This document shows, piece after piece, positions 28,266 through 38,000 of a stretch of 64,000 nt of DNA. A program made the translations under genes and the position numbers. The notes below the pieces were generated by a model, which worked only from the letters and a program-made list of their open reading frames with translations, had not been told where the DNA came from and made no database searches. Source of the DNA: Bifidobacterium callimiconis (lineage in GTDB: Bacteria; Actinomycetota; Actinomycetes; Actinomycetales; Bifidobacteriaceae); the NCBI RefSeq assembly GCF_003952005.1, contig NZ_QXGJ01000003.1, positions 186,001 to 250,000 of the forward strand, written 5' to 3'. Numbering within the stretch: the first letter of the stretch is position 1; each line of letters opens with the position of its first letter.

Positions 28266-29471
28266 CTACTCGTCGGACTCGTCATCGCTGCCGGACTTCA
28301 CCACCAACGGATTGCCGGTGACCTCCAGAACCTGACCATGCCAGTCGATTCCTGCCTTAACGCGAGCCTGCTCATAAGCCTGTTCAAGAAGAGCATCGGC
28401 ATCTTCAAGCCCGATCATCGCCAGCTCCTCTTGGTCACCGAACCGCTTGTCGAGGATGGTCGTCGGTTCGCCGGACTCGCGTAGGAAGCAGTTCGCGCGA
28501 AGATTGAGCTCGGTATTGCTACCGGCCATGGCATCGATGATCATCGCGGCGATCAGAGCGCGAACGGCCTCATCGCCTTCCTTACCTTTGCCGAACCGCA
28601 ATGCACGCAACGTAGAGAAGCTCAACACATGCGTGCGGATGATGCTGCTGACGGCGATGCCGTCGAAATTGGTCTTGTCGCTGGACGGGGGAATGGCACC
28701 AAGCCCGATCGCGGAGCCCTTCTTTTCCTTTTCGAACTTTGTCTTCAGCTTACCGCTGACCTCCGGCTCGATGATCTTGGCGATCGTCTTGGCGTCGGAC
28801 GAGTTAAAACTGATACTCGCGGCAACGGGGTCTACACGCGCGCCGGCACGGAACACGGGCCGGTCCTCATTCTGATTGGCAAGCACGCCGATGATCTCCC
28901 CGTTGAACGGCGAAGCGATACGCAACTGATTCTTGTTACGAGTGGAATCCCACGCGCCGAACGCCACGGTAATTGGGGAAAGCTCGAACAGCGGCATCAT
29001 GTCATCAGCCGTCGAATTACGCGCCCGGACGTACTCCGGGAACTCAGACGCCGGCTTGCCATCCACGTCTCCGACTCGGATATGCGCATCAAACGCCCGA
29101 TGAGGAAGCTGAACCTCAAGGTAGGATTTCTCGACCTCGTCCCCGGCCTCATCAACAAAACGATACGTCACCTTGATACGCGGCATCCGGGAGAAAACCG
29201 GATGCCCGTCCTTAATGGCTTGCGTGATATACGCCTCGAGTCGGTTGCTCTGGGACGTACGGGAATCCACCAAAACCGTGCGAACTACCTCGCCGTTGAT
29301 GAAACGGTCCTCGAAAATATAGGTCGGAGCACTTCCTGCCGTATATTTGGCCGGAGCAATGATCCCTTCCTGACCAGCGGCCGGTTCAAGAACCGTCTTC
29401 TCAGACAACGTGCTCGACCCACCAAGACGAGAGGCCTCATTCAGATCCTCAAAAGTCAACTTACGTATCAT
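28266..29471 (-). CDS. csb1: type I-G Csb1, Cas7 backbone (GSU0053 family)
   Basis: 401 aa. Backbone subunit of the I-G effector. The family motif appears as VLVDSRTSQSNRLEAYI near residue 80. Later blocks are RAFDAHIR, ISFNSSDA and SIIRTHVLSFSTLRALRFG. An ATG at 29471 with AAAGGG 7-8 bases upstream is taken as start. A longer frame begins at 29519 but would run across the palindrome at 29500-29517. First gene of the I-G operon. Confidence 0.93.
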   Translation of the reverse strand: MIRKLTFEDLNEASRLGGSSTLSEKTVLEPAAGQEGIIAPAKYTAGSAPTYIFEDRFINGEVVRTVLVDSRTSQSNRLEAYITQAIKDGHPVFSRMPRIKVTYRFVDEAGDEVEKSYLEVQLPHRAFDAHIRVGDVDGKPASEFPEYVRARNSTADDMMPLFELSPITVAFGAWDSTRNKNQLRIASPFNGEIIGVLANQNEDRPVFRAGARVDPVAASISFNSSDAKTIAKIIEPEVSGKLKTKFEKEKKGSAIGLGAIPPSSDKTNFDGIAVSSIIRTHVLSFSTLRALRFGKGKEGDEAVRALIAAMIIDAMAGSNTELNLRANCFLRESGEPTTILDKRFGDQEELAMIGLEDADALLEQAYEQARVKAGIDWHGQVLEVTGNPLVVKSGSDDESDE

Positions 29472-29499
29472 TATTTGTCCCTTTCCGGTTAGGGGGTAA

Positions 29500-29517
29500 G
29501 GAAACTCCGTAGTTTCC
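29500..29517. promoter_or_regulatory. palindrome in the csb1 leader
   Basis: GGAAACT-CCGT-AGTTTCC, perfect 7-bp arms, 29 bases upstream of the csb1 ATG. It could be an operator or a leader hairpin of the I-G cas operon. Upstream DNA (29520-29620) is AT-rich and contains TAGAAT and TTGAAA on the minus strand, so the promoter probably lies there. No sharp -35/-10 pair is evident. Confidence 0.4.
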
Positions 29518-29717
29518 AAGTAGAGTCAGAAGCACATTAGTGACAATGAATCCGACCTCATTAATGTACCCTTTCAACCTTACTTAAAATGATTCTAACA
29601 CAATCAAAGAGAAGAAACCCCGCTCTTTGCAGGGAATTTTCAAGAGGAAAAGGTCAGGCAACCCTTTCAACCGGAACACGTCCGCCATTGCAGACGCTTT
29701 TATTCTACAGCGAGTCA

Positions 29718-29912
29718 GCAATCTTCGAGTTCTGAAGTGATTTACGTCCTTTGCAGACACCAATCTCCAAGTTCTGAAGTACGTGGAACGCGAATCAGCA
29801 GTATGAGCGTTGCAATTGCAACGCTCATACTCCGGATTTCAGGAACGGAAACTTCAGAACTTGGAGATTGATGTCTGCGAGACTCCTCAACCACGTCAGA
29901 ACTTGGAGATAG
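29718..29912. repeat. 195-bp palindromic element, subfamily A, copy 2
   Basis: Same ends, length and orientation as the copy at 8809. The centre (CAATTG at its middle, near 29816) is a perfect 30-bp palindrome with no loop. It lies about 200 bases upstream of the I-G cas operon. Confidence 0.9.
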
Positions 29913-29933
29913 CAATGACGCCGAGCAACAAGG

Positions 29934-29969
29934 GGCTCGCATTCCCCTCCAACCAGGGGAATGCGAGCC
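29934..29969 (-). terminator. terminator downstream of the ABC exporter genes
   Basis: 15-bp perfect arms GGCTCGCATTCCCCT (29934-29948) and complement (29955-29969) with a 6-base loop. It is followed directly by another hairpin of the CTCCCCTC family at 29991-30041. Confidence 0.7.
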
Positions 29970-29990
29970 TTATCTAGTCATAGGAGCGCA

Positions 29991-30041
29991 TGGCTCCCCT
30001 CAGTCGGCGGTGCCGACAGCTCCCCTCAACGAGGGGAGCCA
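29991..30041. repeat. CTCCCCTC-type inverted repeat
   Basis: TGGCTCCCCTC and GAGGGGAGCCA flank a GTCGGC-loop-GCCGAC hairpin and an internal second CTCCCCTC. The same pattern recurs near 41329-41454, 46088-46360 and 55974-56094. Confidence 0.7.
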
Positions 30042-30070
30042 TACCATGCTAACCAGCCCAATCCGAACCG

Positions 30071-32104
30071 CTACTCCAGCTCTACAGCGCCCGTGTACAG
30101 CTGGTAGTACTCGCCCTTCTGGGCGATGAGCTCGTCATGCGAACCGCGTTCGATGATGTTACCATGATCGAGCACCATGATCACGTCGGAGTTGCGCACG
30201 GTGGACAGGCGATGCGCGATCACGAACACGGTACGGCCCTTCATCAGGTTGTCCATGCCGGCCTGCACCACTTCCTCGGTACGCGTGTCGATCGATGACG
30301 TGGCCTCGTCGAGGATCAGCGCGGGCGGATCGGCCACCGCGGCGCGCGCAATGGAGATCAGCTGGCGCTGGCCCTGCGACAGGCCGGAGCCGTCGCCCTC
30401 GAGCACCGTCTGGTAGCCCTGCGGCAGCATGCGGATGAAGCTGTCCGCGTTCACGAGCCGTGCCGCCTCGATGCACTCCTCGTCGGTGGCGTTCAGGCGT
30501 CCGTAGCGGATGTTGTCCATCACGGTGCCGGTGAACAGGTTCACGTCCTGCAGCACCACGCCGAGCGAGCGGCGCAGGTCCGGCTTGCAGATGCCCTTGA
30601 TGGAGATGCCGTCGTAGAGGATCTGGCCTTCCTGGATGTCGTAGAACCGGTTGATCAGGTTGGTCACGGTGGTCTTGCCGGCACCGGTGGCGCCGACGAG
30701 CGCGATCTTCTGGCCGGGCTTGGCGAACCAGGTGATGTCGTGCAGCACGGGCTTGTCGGGGTTGTAGCCGAACGTCACGTCGGTGAAACGCACGTCGCCA
30801 CGCAGCAGCGTGAGTCGCCCGTCGGGCGAGGTGATGGCCGACTCGCGGGCCTTGGTCGCCACTTCCGCGGCGCGGGGGCTCAGCGCGTGGGCGGCGGCCA
30901 TGGATCGCGTGCCGTCGTCGCCCTCCTCGCGCTTCCATGCCCAGTGGCCGGTCTCGTGGTCCACCTCGGTCATGGTGCGACCATCCTCGCCGAGCTCCAC
31001 GTTCACCAGGGTGACGGTGCCGCCGTCGGCCTCCACCGGCTCGTCCATCAGCTGGAAGATGCGCGATGCGCCGGCGAGCGCCATCATCACCATGTTGAGC
31101 TGCATGGAGACCTGTCCGAGCGGGTTGATGAACGATCGGGAGAGGGTGAGCAGTGAGATGAGTGTGCCGAGGGTGAGGGTGCCGGCTCCGGCCAGTCCGA
31201 AGTTGCCGACGCCGGAGAGCGCCATGGCGCCGCCGACGATGGCGAGCAGGATGTAGAGCATGTAGCCCATGTTGCCCACGACCGGCATGGTGACGTTGCC
31301 CCAGGTGTTGGCTTCGGCGGAGGCTTCGAAGAGTTCCTGGTTCTTTTCGTCGAAGGTCTTCTGGGTGGTGTCTTCGTGGTTGAAGACCTTGATGACCTTC
31401 TGGCCGTTGACGGATTCCTCGACGAAGGCGTTGACGTCGCCGAGCCACTGCTGCTGCTTGACGAAGTAGCGTCCCGCGCGTCCGACGATCTTGCGGACGA
31501 TGACGAACAGCAGCACGGTGAACAGCAGCACGAACACGGTGATCGGCACGCTCAGCCAGAGCATGGAGATGATGGCGGCGAGCGCGGAAATGATCGCGGA
31601 GAACATCTGCGGGAACGACTGGCTGATGGCCTGGCGTAGGGTGTCGGTGTCGTTCGTGTAGCGGCTCATGATGTCGCCGTGCTCGTTGGTGTCGAAGTAG
31701 CGGATGGGCAGTCGCTGCTGGTGGGCGAACATGTCGTCGCGGATCTTCTTGAGCACGCCTTGTTCGACGGTGACGATGAGCCACTGCCAGAGCCATCCGG
31801 TGAGAATGCCGGCGAGGTACAGGCAGCCGATGAGGGTGATGGCGCGCAGGAGCGGTCCCCAGTCGGGGTTGGTCTCCCCCACCATCGGCAGGATGTACTT
31901 GTCGATCAGGGTCTGCAGGAAGAGTGCGGATCCGGCCTGTGCGGCGGCGCCGACGAGGATGCAGGCGACGATGGCCACCACGCGTACTTTGTACTGCATG
32001 ATGTAGCCGAAGATGCGCTTGGTGGTGCCGGGTGCGGGTTTGGCCATGCCCGGCCTGCGGTTGGTGATGGTGTTCGTGTTGTTCTGTTTGGTTTGTTCGG
32101 CCAT
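30071..32104 (-). CDS. multidrug ABC exporter half, canonical ATPase site
   Basis: 677 aa, six membrane spans (about residues 40-340) fused to an ATPase domain. Walker A is GATGAGKTT, the signature is LSQGQRQL, Walker B plus catalytic Glu is ALILDEATSS, and the H-loop is VIAHRLSTV, all canonical. Start is ATG at 32104, where TAATG joins the upstream stop to this start; the long upstream frame from 32530 is noise. About 100 extra residues between the transmembrane and ATPase domains (ending KARESAITSPDGRL) form a charged linker insert. It pairs with the next gene as a heterodimer. Confidence 0.93.
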   Translation of the reverse strand: MAEQTKQNNTNTITNRRPGMAKPAPGTTKRIFGYIMQYKVRVVAIVACILVGAAAQAGSALFLQTLIDKYILPMVGETNPDWGPLLRAITLIGCLYLAGILTGWLWQWLIVTVEQGVLKKIRDDMFAHQQRLPIRYFDTNEHGDIMSRYTNDTDTLRQAISQSFPQMFSAIISALAAIISMLWLSVPITVFVLLFTVLLFVIVRKIVGRAGRYFVKQQQWLGDVNAFVEESVNGQKVIKVFNHEDTTQKTFDEKNQELFEASAEANTWGNVTMPVVGNMGYMLYILLAIVGGAMALSGVGNFGLAGAGTLTLGTLISLLTLSRSFINPLGQVSMQLNMVMMALAGASRIFQLMDEPVEADGGTVTLVNVELGEDGRTMTEVDHETGHWAWKREEGDDGTRSMAAAHALSPRAAEVATKARESAITSPDGRLTLLRGDVRFTDVTFGYNPDKPVLHDITWFAKPGQKIALVGATGAGKTTVTNLINRFYDIQEGQILYDGISIKGICKPDLRRSLGVVLQDVNLFTGTVMDNIRYGRLNATDEECIEAARLVNADSFIRMLPQGYQTVLEGDGSGLSQGQRQLISIARAAVADPPALILDEATSSIDTRTEEVVQAGMDNLMKGRTVFVIAHRLSTVRNSDVIMVLDHGNIIERGSHDELIAQKGEYYQLYTGAVELE

Positions 32105-34059
32105 TATCGGGCACCTCCTTCGGCGGTGTGATCGGCGGTGGGGGCGTTCTGGACCTCGTGGGCCAGGGTCAGCTCGTCCTCGGGCAGTTCGGCGGGCGTC
32201 GTGCTCACTGTCGTGGCGTCCGTGTCCGCGATTTCGCTCGGGTTGGCCTGGTTCTTGGTCTGTGATTCGTAGATGGACCGGTATTCCTCGCAGGTGAGGA
32301 GCAGTTCGTCGTGCGTGCCGCGGGCCATGATACGGCCGCTGTCCATGACGAGGATCATGTCGGATTCCTGCACGGAGGAGACGCGCTGGGCGATGATGAT
32401 CTTGGTGGTGTCGGGGATCTCGTTGTGGAATGCTTCGCGGATCAGCTTGTCGGTCTTGGTGTCGACGGCGCTGGTGGAGTCGTCGAGGATGAGGATCTTC
32501 GGTTTCTTCAGAAGTGCGCGTGCGATGCACAGGCGCTGGCGCTGGCCGCCGGACACGTTGGTGCCGCCCTGTTCGATGTACGTGTCGTACTTGTCGGGGA
32601 ATTCCTGGATGAATCCGTCGGCCTGGGCGAGCTGGCAGGCGTGGCGCAGTTCCTCGTCGGTGGCGTTCGGGTTGCCCCAGCGCAGGTTTTCGGCGATGGT
32701 GCCGCTGAACAGCACGTTCTTCTGCAGCACCATGGCGACCTGGTCGCGCAGTACTTCGAGATCGTAGCTGCGTACGTCACGCCCGCCGACCCGAAGCGAG
32801 CCGGATGACACGTCGTACAGGCGCGGGATCAGCTGGACGAGCGACGACTTGGCGGAGCCGGTGCCACCGACGATACCGATGGTCGAACCGGACGGGATGT
32901 TCAGGTCGATGTCGTCGAGCACGGGCTTTTCGGAGCTGTCGGAGTAGCGGAAGGTCACATGATCGAAGTCGATGGAGCCGTCGGCGACTTCCATGACGGG
33001 CTGGTCGGGGTCGGTCACAGTGCTCTGCTCCTGCAGCACCTGGCAGATGCGTTCGGCGGATGCCTGGGAGATGATGAACATGACGAAGATCATGGACAGC
33101 ATCATCATGGCCATGAGGATCTGCATGGCGTAGGTGACGAGCGCGGTCAGGTCGCCGGTGGTCAGGCCCAGCGCAGCGTTGTTGCCGGATGCGACGATCT
33201 GGTTGGCACCCATCCACGAGATGAGGATCATGGATCCGTAGATGCAGAACATCATGAGCGGCATGTTGAAGCTCATGATGCGTTCGGCCTTGATGAAGTC
33301 CTTGAAGATGCGCTCGGAGATGCGGTCGAACTTGTTGATCTCGTAGGATTCGCGGTTGTACGACTTGACCACGCGAATGCCCTGCAGGTTCTCATCGACC
33401 ACGTTGTTCAGCGCGTCGTACGTGTGGAACACGCGCTCGAACACGGGGTGCACGAGCACGGCCAGACCGCACAGGCCAAGGCCGAGGATCGGGATGCAGG
33501 CGAGGAACACCATGGAGATGCTCGGGCTGATGCGGAACGAGAAGATCCATGCGACGACGACCATGATCGGCGCGCGCACGCCCATGCGGATCATCATGGC
33601 GTACGCGTTCTGCAGGTTGGTCACGTCGGTGGTCAGTCGGGTGATGATCGAGCCGGTGGAGAACCGGTCGATGTTGGTGAAGCTGAAGCCCTGTACTTTC
33701 TCGAACTGGTCGTGGCGCAGGTTCTTCGCGAAGCCGGCGGCCGCGATGGCGGCGAACTTTCCGGCGAGGAAGCCGCAGGCGAGCGACACCAGCGAGCATC
33801 CCAGCAGGATCAGGCCGAATTTGATGATGGCGGGCATGCTGCCGCCGGTGATGCCCTGATCGATCAGCAATGCCATGACCGTGGGGATCACGATTTCCAG
33901 CACGCTTTCGATGATCACGAACGCCGGTGCCAGCAGGCTGTGCTTTCGGTATTCGCGTAGGGACTTGCCGAGCGTGCGGATCACATGCTTGGGCCGATCC
34001 GGTTCGACGGCCTTGCGTGACTTTTCGATGGCCGCTTCGGTGGCGGTGGTGTCGGTCAC
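32104..34059 (-). CDS. multidrug ABC exporter half, degenerate ATPase site
   Basis: 651 aa, membrane domain then ATPase. Walker A is GGTGSAKSS and the signature VSGGQRQR, but the catalytic Glu is Asp (ILILDDSTSA) and the H-loop His is Gln (IIIAQRVSSV). That combination is typical of the non-catalytic half of heterodimeric exporters (BmrC/D or TM287/288 type). It overlaps the MarR gene by four bases (ATGA) and the second half-transporter by one. The cargo is not evident; control by a MarR protein suggests drugs or other toxic compounds. Confidence 0.93.
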   Translation of the reverse strand: MTDTTATEAAIEKSRKAVEPDRPKHVIRTLGKSLREYRKHSLLAPAFVIIESVLEIVIPTVMALLIDQGITGGSMPAIIKFGLILLGCSLVSLACGFLAGKFAAIAAAGFAKNLRHDQFEKVQGFSFTNIDRFSTGSIITRLTTDVTNLQNAYAMMIRMGVRAPIMVVVAWIFSFRISPSISMVFLACIPILGLGLCGLAVLVHPVFERVFHTYDALNNVVDENLQGIRVVKSYNRESYEINKFDRISERIFKDFIKAERIMSFNMPLMMFCIYGSMILISWMGANQIVASGNNAALGLTTGDLTALVTYAMQILMAMMMLSMIFVMFIISQASAERICQVLQEQSTVTDPDQPVMEVADGSIDFDHVTFRYSDSSEKPVLDDIDLNIPSGSTIGIVGGTGSAKSSLVQLIPRLYDVSSGSLRVGGRDVRSYDLEVLRDQVAMVLQKNVLFSGTIAENLRWGNPNATDEELRHACQLAQADGFIQEFPDKYDTYIEQGGTNVSGGQRQRLCIARALLKKPKILILDDSTSAVDTKTDKLIREAFHNEIPDTTKIIIAQRVSSVQESDMILVMDSGRIMARGTHDELLLTCEEYRSIYESQTKNQANPSEIADTDATTVSTTPAELPEDELTLAHEVQNAPTADHTAEGGAR

Positions 34060-34586
34060 TTGCCTTCCTCCTTCTCCATTGTCGTATCGTTCCTTGTTGT
34101 GTCGGTCTTCGCGGCGGTTTCCGCGGTGACGTCACTGTTTTCGAACTCCTGCTGCGCCCGTGCGATGTTGTCGCGCATGCGCTGCACGTACTCGCGGAGC
34201 GCGGCCTCCTCCTCCGTGGAGAAGCCGCCGAGCAGCAGTCGTTCGGTTCGTTCGCCGTTGGCCTTGAGGTCGGCGACGATGGCGTCGGCCTTGGCCGTGG
34301 GCACGATCTTCTTCAGCCGGGCGTCGTGTGCGACCGGCTCGCGGGTGATCAGCCCCTTCTTTTCCATGAGCGCGAGCACGCGCGACACCGTGGATCGGGT
34401 GACGCCGAAGTGCTGCTCGATGGTGTGCTGGTAGATCTCCCTGTCCCGATTGCGCACCAGGAACAGGATGATGTGCGCGTTGCCTCCAGTGGCGCTGGCC
34501 GCGGACTCGGGCATGGTTTCGCCGAGATAGCGGTCGACGGACTTGCAGAGCGCACGCATCTCCAAGCTGAGAATGCGCTTGTCCAT
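34056..34586 (-). CDS. MarR-family transcriptional regulator
   Basis: 176 aa winged-helix repressor type. The helix-turn-helix is TIEQHFGVTRSTVSRVLALM and the wing follows (GLITREPVAHDARLKKIVPT). The C-terminus is an acidic tail (NDTTMEKEEGK). ATG 34586 is chosen; GAGGAGG lies only three bases before it, so spacing is tight. It is first in an operon with the two ABC genes and probably represses them and itself through the palindromes at 34602-34675. Confidence 0.9.
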   Translation of the reverse strand: MDKRILSLEMRALCKSVDRYLGETMPESAASATGGNAHIILFLVRNRDREIYQHTIEQHFGVTRSTVSRVLALMEKKGLITREPVAHDARLKKIVPTAKADAIVADLKANGERTERLLLGGFSTEEEAALREYVQRMRDNIARAQQEFENSDVTAETAAKTDTTRNDTTMEKEEGK

Positions 34587-34601
34587 CGTCCTCCTCAAAT
34601 C

Positions 34602-34677
34602 TGCATCACATGCAACTGTTGCATATGCAACCTTTATGACAGAAAGTTATCATATACAACAGTTGCAGATGCAACAA
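34602..34677 (-). promoter_or_regulatory. promoter and MarR operators of the exporter operon
   Basis: Minus-strand -35 TTGTTG (34672-34677), 17-base spacer, -10 TATGAT (34649-34654). Near-perfect palindrome GTTGCATCTGCAAC (34662-34675) lies between and over these elements. Perfect GTTGCATATGCAAC (34618-34631) lies downstream of the start point, and a third half-matching copy is at 34603-34616. The arrangement is what autorepression would need. Confidence 0.7.
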
Positions 34678-34747
34678 TTCGGCGTGTCGGCGGGGTTGCA
34701 GCCCTGAAAAACGGGAACGATATCGGCTCCTGGCATCATGCAGACGG

Positions 34748-34942
34748 GCAATCTCCGAGTTCTGTGCGGATTTTCTCGGTCCGCGGACATCAATCCTCGA
34801 GTTCTGTGCGCCATTAGAGCAAAATCCGAAGTATGAGGCCTGAAATATCAAGGGTCATACTTCCCATATGCCGAATCTCACGCACAGAACTCGAGGATTG
34901 GTGTCTGCGCTCCCCTGAAATCCGCACAGAACTCAGAGTTAG
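34748..34942. repeat. 195-bp palindromic element, subfamily B, copy 1
   Basis: Same length and plan as subfamily A, but the arm core is GAGTTCTGTGCG with complement CGCACAGAACTC in all four positions. Ends are GCAATCT and GAGTTAG. It lies upstream of the MarR operon promoter. Confidence 0.88.
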
Positions 34943-35025
34943 GTCGAAGAGCGTCCGACAGAACCGGGCGGCAGGCATCGGGGCGAGTGCGTTCGCGCCT
35001 GCCATCGCCACCTTGAGACAAATGG

Positions 35026-35063
35026 GCCCGTGAACATGATCGGAGGTACCGATGTCCACGGGC
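35026..35063 (-). terminator. hairpin downstream of the activase gene
   Basis: Arms GCCCGTG (35026-35032) and CACGGGC (35057-35063), with further pairing inside (ACATGAT against ATGT). It starts 36 bases after the stop codon of the gene ending at 35099. No T-run. Confidence 0.5.
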
Positions 35064-35098
35064 TTAATGCTTACGACCGATGGATCGCAAGCCGCGTA

Positions 35099-38000
35099 TC
35101 ACGCCGCTTCGGAGAGATGCGGCTTGGCCTGGGCGTCGCCGCCGTCCTGGCCGTGCGCGCGATGCTGTTCGTCATTCGACGCGCCGGCGTCGGCGGAGTC
35201 CGCGTCACCGGCAGCGGCATCGCCGGCGCCTACGCCATCCGCGCCCGGCTCCCCTGTGGCTTTGGCGGCACCGGCGGCCTGAGCCCGGCGACGCTCCTCG
35301 GCCTGCTTGGCGGCGGAGATCATGAGCTTGATGCGGTTGAGCTGGTTCGCCTGCGAAGCGCCCGGATCGTAGTCGATCGACACGATGTTCGCCTCGGGAT
35401 GCTGGCGGCGAATCTCGCCGAACATGCCGCGACCGGTCACGTGGTTCGGCAGGCAGGCGAACGGCTGCGCGCACACCACGTTCGGCGCGCCCGATTCGAT
35501 GAGCTCGAGGATCTCGGCGGTCAGCAGCCAGCCCTCGCCGGCCTGCACGCCCACCGACGTGACCTCGCCGGCCTTCTTGACCAGCTCGCTCATCGGCAGA
35601 TCCTGCTGGAACTTGCCGTGGGCCAGATCGATCGCCCGACGCACCGGGTTGAGATAGCGGTCCAAACCCCAGCGCATCACGGCGTACAGCTTCTTGTTGC
35701 CGCCCGTGCCGAGGTTGTGCTCGTTCCAGTCGGTGATGTATGGACGCGTGGTCATGAACTCCATGATGCCGGGCACCACGGCCTCGCAGCCCTGGGATTC
35801 GATCACGTCGACCACATGGTTGTTCGCGTCGGGATGGTACTTGACGAGGATCTCGCCCACCACGCCCACGCGCGGCTTGCGCGGGATGTCGCGCAGCGGC
35901 AGCGCGTCAAACGACTTGACGATCTCCTTGAGCAGCACCGGGTACGGCAGGTAGCCCTTGCCGATCTTCGCCTTGGCGGTCTTGGAGAAGCCATGGTGCT
36001 CGATCGCCTCGCGGGTGATCGTGTCCCACATGCGGTACAGTTCGTCGGCACTGCCCTTGACCTGCTCGTACGGGCGTACGCGGTAGAGGCACTTGAGGAA
36101 CAGGTCGCCCACGATCAGCGCCTTGATCGCACGGTGCAGCAGCGCCGGCGTGGGAGTGAATCCGGGGTTGGATTCCAGTCCCTGCGTGCTCAGCGCGATC
36201 ACCGGCACCTGCGGGTAGCCGGCGTCGACGAGCGCCTTGCGGATCAGGCCGAAGTAGTTGGTCGCACGGCACATACCGCCGGTCTGCGTGATAGCGAGCG
36301 CCACCTTGTCGGGATCGTACTTGCCTTCGACGATGGCGTTGACGAGCTGTCCGATGACCATGATGGCCGGGTAGCAGGCGTCGTTGTTCACGTATTTGAG
36401 GCCGAGTTCCACGTCGTCACGACTGGCGTGTTCGAGGATGTCGAACTTGTAGCCGCCGGAGCGGATCACGGATTCGATGAGCGACATGTGCATGGGGCTC
36501 ATCTGCGGCGCCACGATGGTGTAGTCCTTCTTCATGGACTTGCCGAAGGGGATGCGGTTGGCGTACTTCGACATGGTGGCGGTGTTGTGCGCGTTCTTCT
36601 TGGTTTGCGCGCTGGCCTTGGGGTTGCCGTCCATGACCGCGTCGAGCAGGATCTGACGTCCGGGCGTGGGTGCCTTGGATCCGGTGCGGCGGAATTCGCC
36701 CTGCTTCGGCTGCGGCTTGGTGGAAGCGCCCGCGCCAGCTCCGGCGGCACCGGCACCGTCCAGCGTGATCGCATACGGCTTCTTGACGAATCCGGCGTCC
36801 AGATTGGCGGCGGGCATGGTGGCCTCCACCTCGGCCTGTGCGGCTTCGAGCTGCTTCTTGGCCTCCTCGAACCTGGCCTGCGCCTCGGCGAGACGGTTCT
36901 CGGATTCGGTTTCGCGGCGCACCTGTTCGGCGGTGGTCTGCAGGGCGTGCTCCTCGCGCTTCTTGTTGGCCTCGCGTTCCTCGACGGCGGCCTTGAGCGA
37001 GCGCAGTCGGATCTTGGCGGCGCCCAGGTTGGACACCTCGTCGATCTTGAGCAGCGTGTACACGTCGGCCTTGTCGGCGAGGATCTCGGAGACCTGGTCG
37101 GTGGTGATGGCGTCGAGGCCGCAGCCGAAGGAGTTGAGCTGCACGAGTTCGAGTCCCGGATAGGATGCGACGAAGTGGGCGGCCGCGTACAGGCGGGAGT
37201 GGTAGGCCCACTGGTTGGTCACGCGCAGCGGCATGCGGGTGACCTTGCGGTCGCCCACGTGGCGGAAGCCTGCGGAGTCCTTCTTGCGCGGGTCCTTCTC
37301 CCCTTCGGCGAGGTAGTCGCTCAGGTGGAGGTCCTCGCCGGGCTGCAGTTCGCAGATGGAGTCCTCGGAGAGCACGACCATGCCGAGCGCGCAGATCGTT
37401 TCGGGGATGCCGTGGTTGATCTCCGGGTCGATATGGTAGGGGCGGCCGGCGAGCACGATGCCGCGGCAGTTGTGTTCCTTCATGTAGGCGAGTGCGCGCA
37501 GGCCCTCCTGCTGCACGTCGTGCTTGAAGAGCTTGTCCTCGGCGTACGCGGCCTTGACGGCGGCTTCGGCCTCTTCGCGCGTCACGTTCGCCCAGGCGAA
37601 TTCCTCGACGATGCGGTCGACCATGAGGTCATGGTCGGCGAGGTTGAAGTACGGGCGCATGTAGCGAATGGACGGGTCGCGCAGTTCGGGCATGTTGGCG
37701 CCGATCACGACCGGGTAGTTGGCCACGACCGGGCAGTTGTAGTGGTTGTCGGTGTTCTCGACCAGGTTCTCCTCGTAGCTGACGCACGGGTAGAAGATGG
37801 TCTTGATGCCCTTGTGCAGCAGCCACTTGATGTGGCCGTGCACGAGCTTGGCCGGGTAGCAGATGTTCTCGGAGGCGATGGAGTCGATGCCGGTCTCGAA
37901 CAGTTCGTGGTTGGACCGGCCGGAGATCATCACCTTGAAGCCGAGGCTGGTGAGCAGCGTGAACCAGAACGGGTAGTTCTCGTACATGTTGAGCACGCGC

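Noticed and set aside
30159..32114. 651-codon frame overlapping the ABC half-transporter on the same strand
   Set aside because: Arg/His-rich out-of-frame reading of the true gene; contains no ABC motifs.
32105..32530. N-terminal extension of the second ABC half-transporter
   Set aside because: Composition is Arg/His/Pro-rich noise lying inside the preceding gene; the ATG at 32104 forms a TAATG junction and begins a normal exporter N-terminus.
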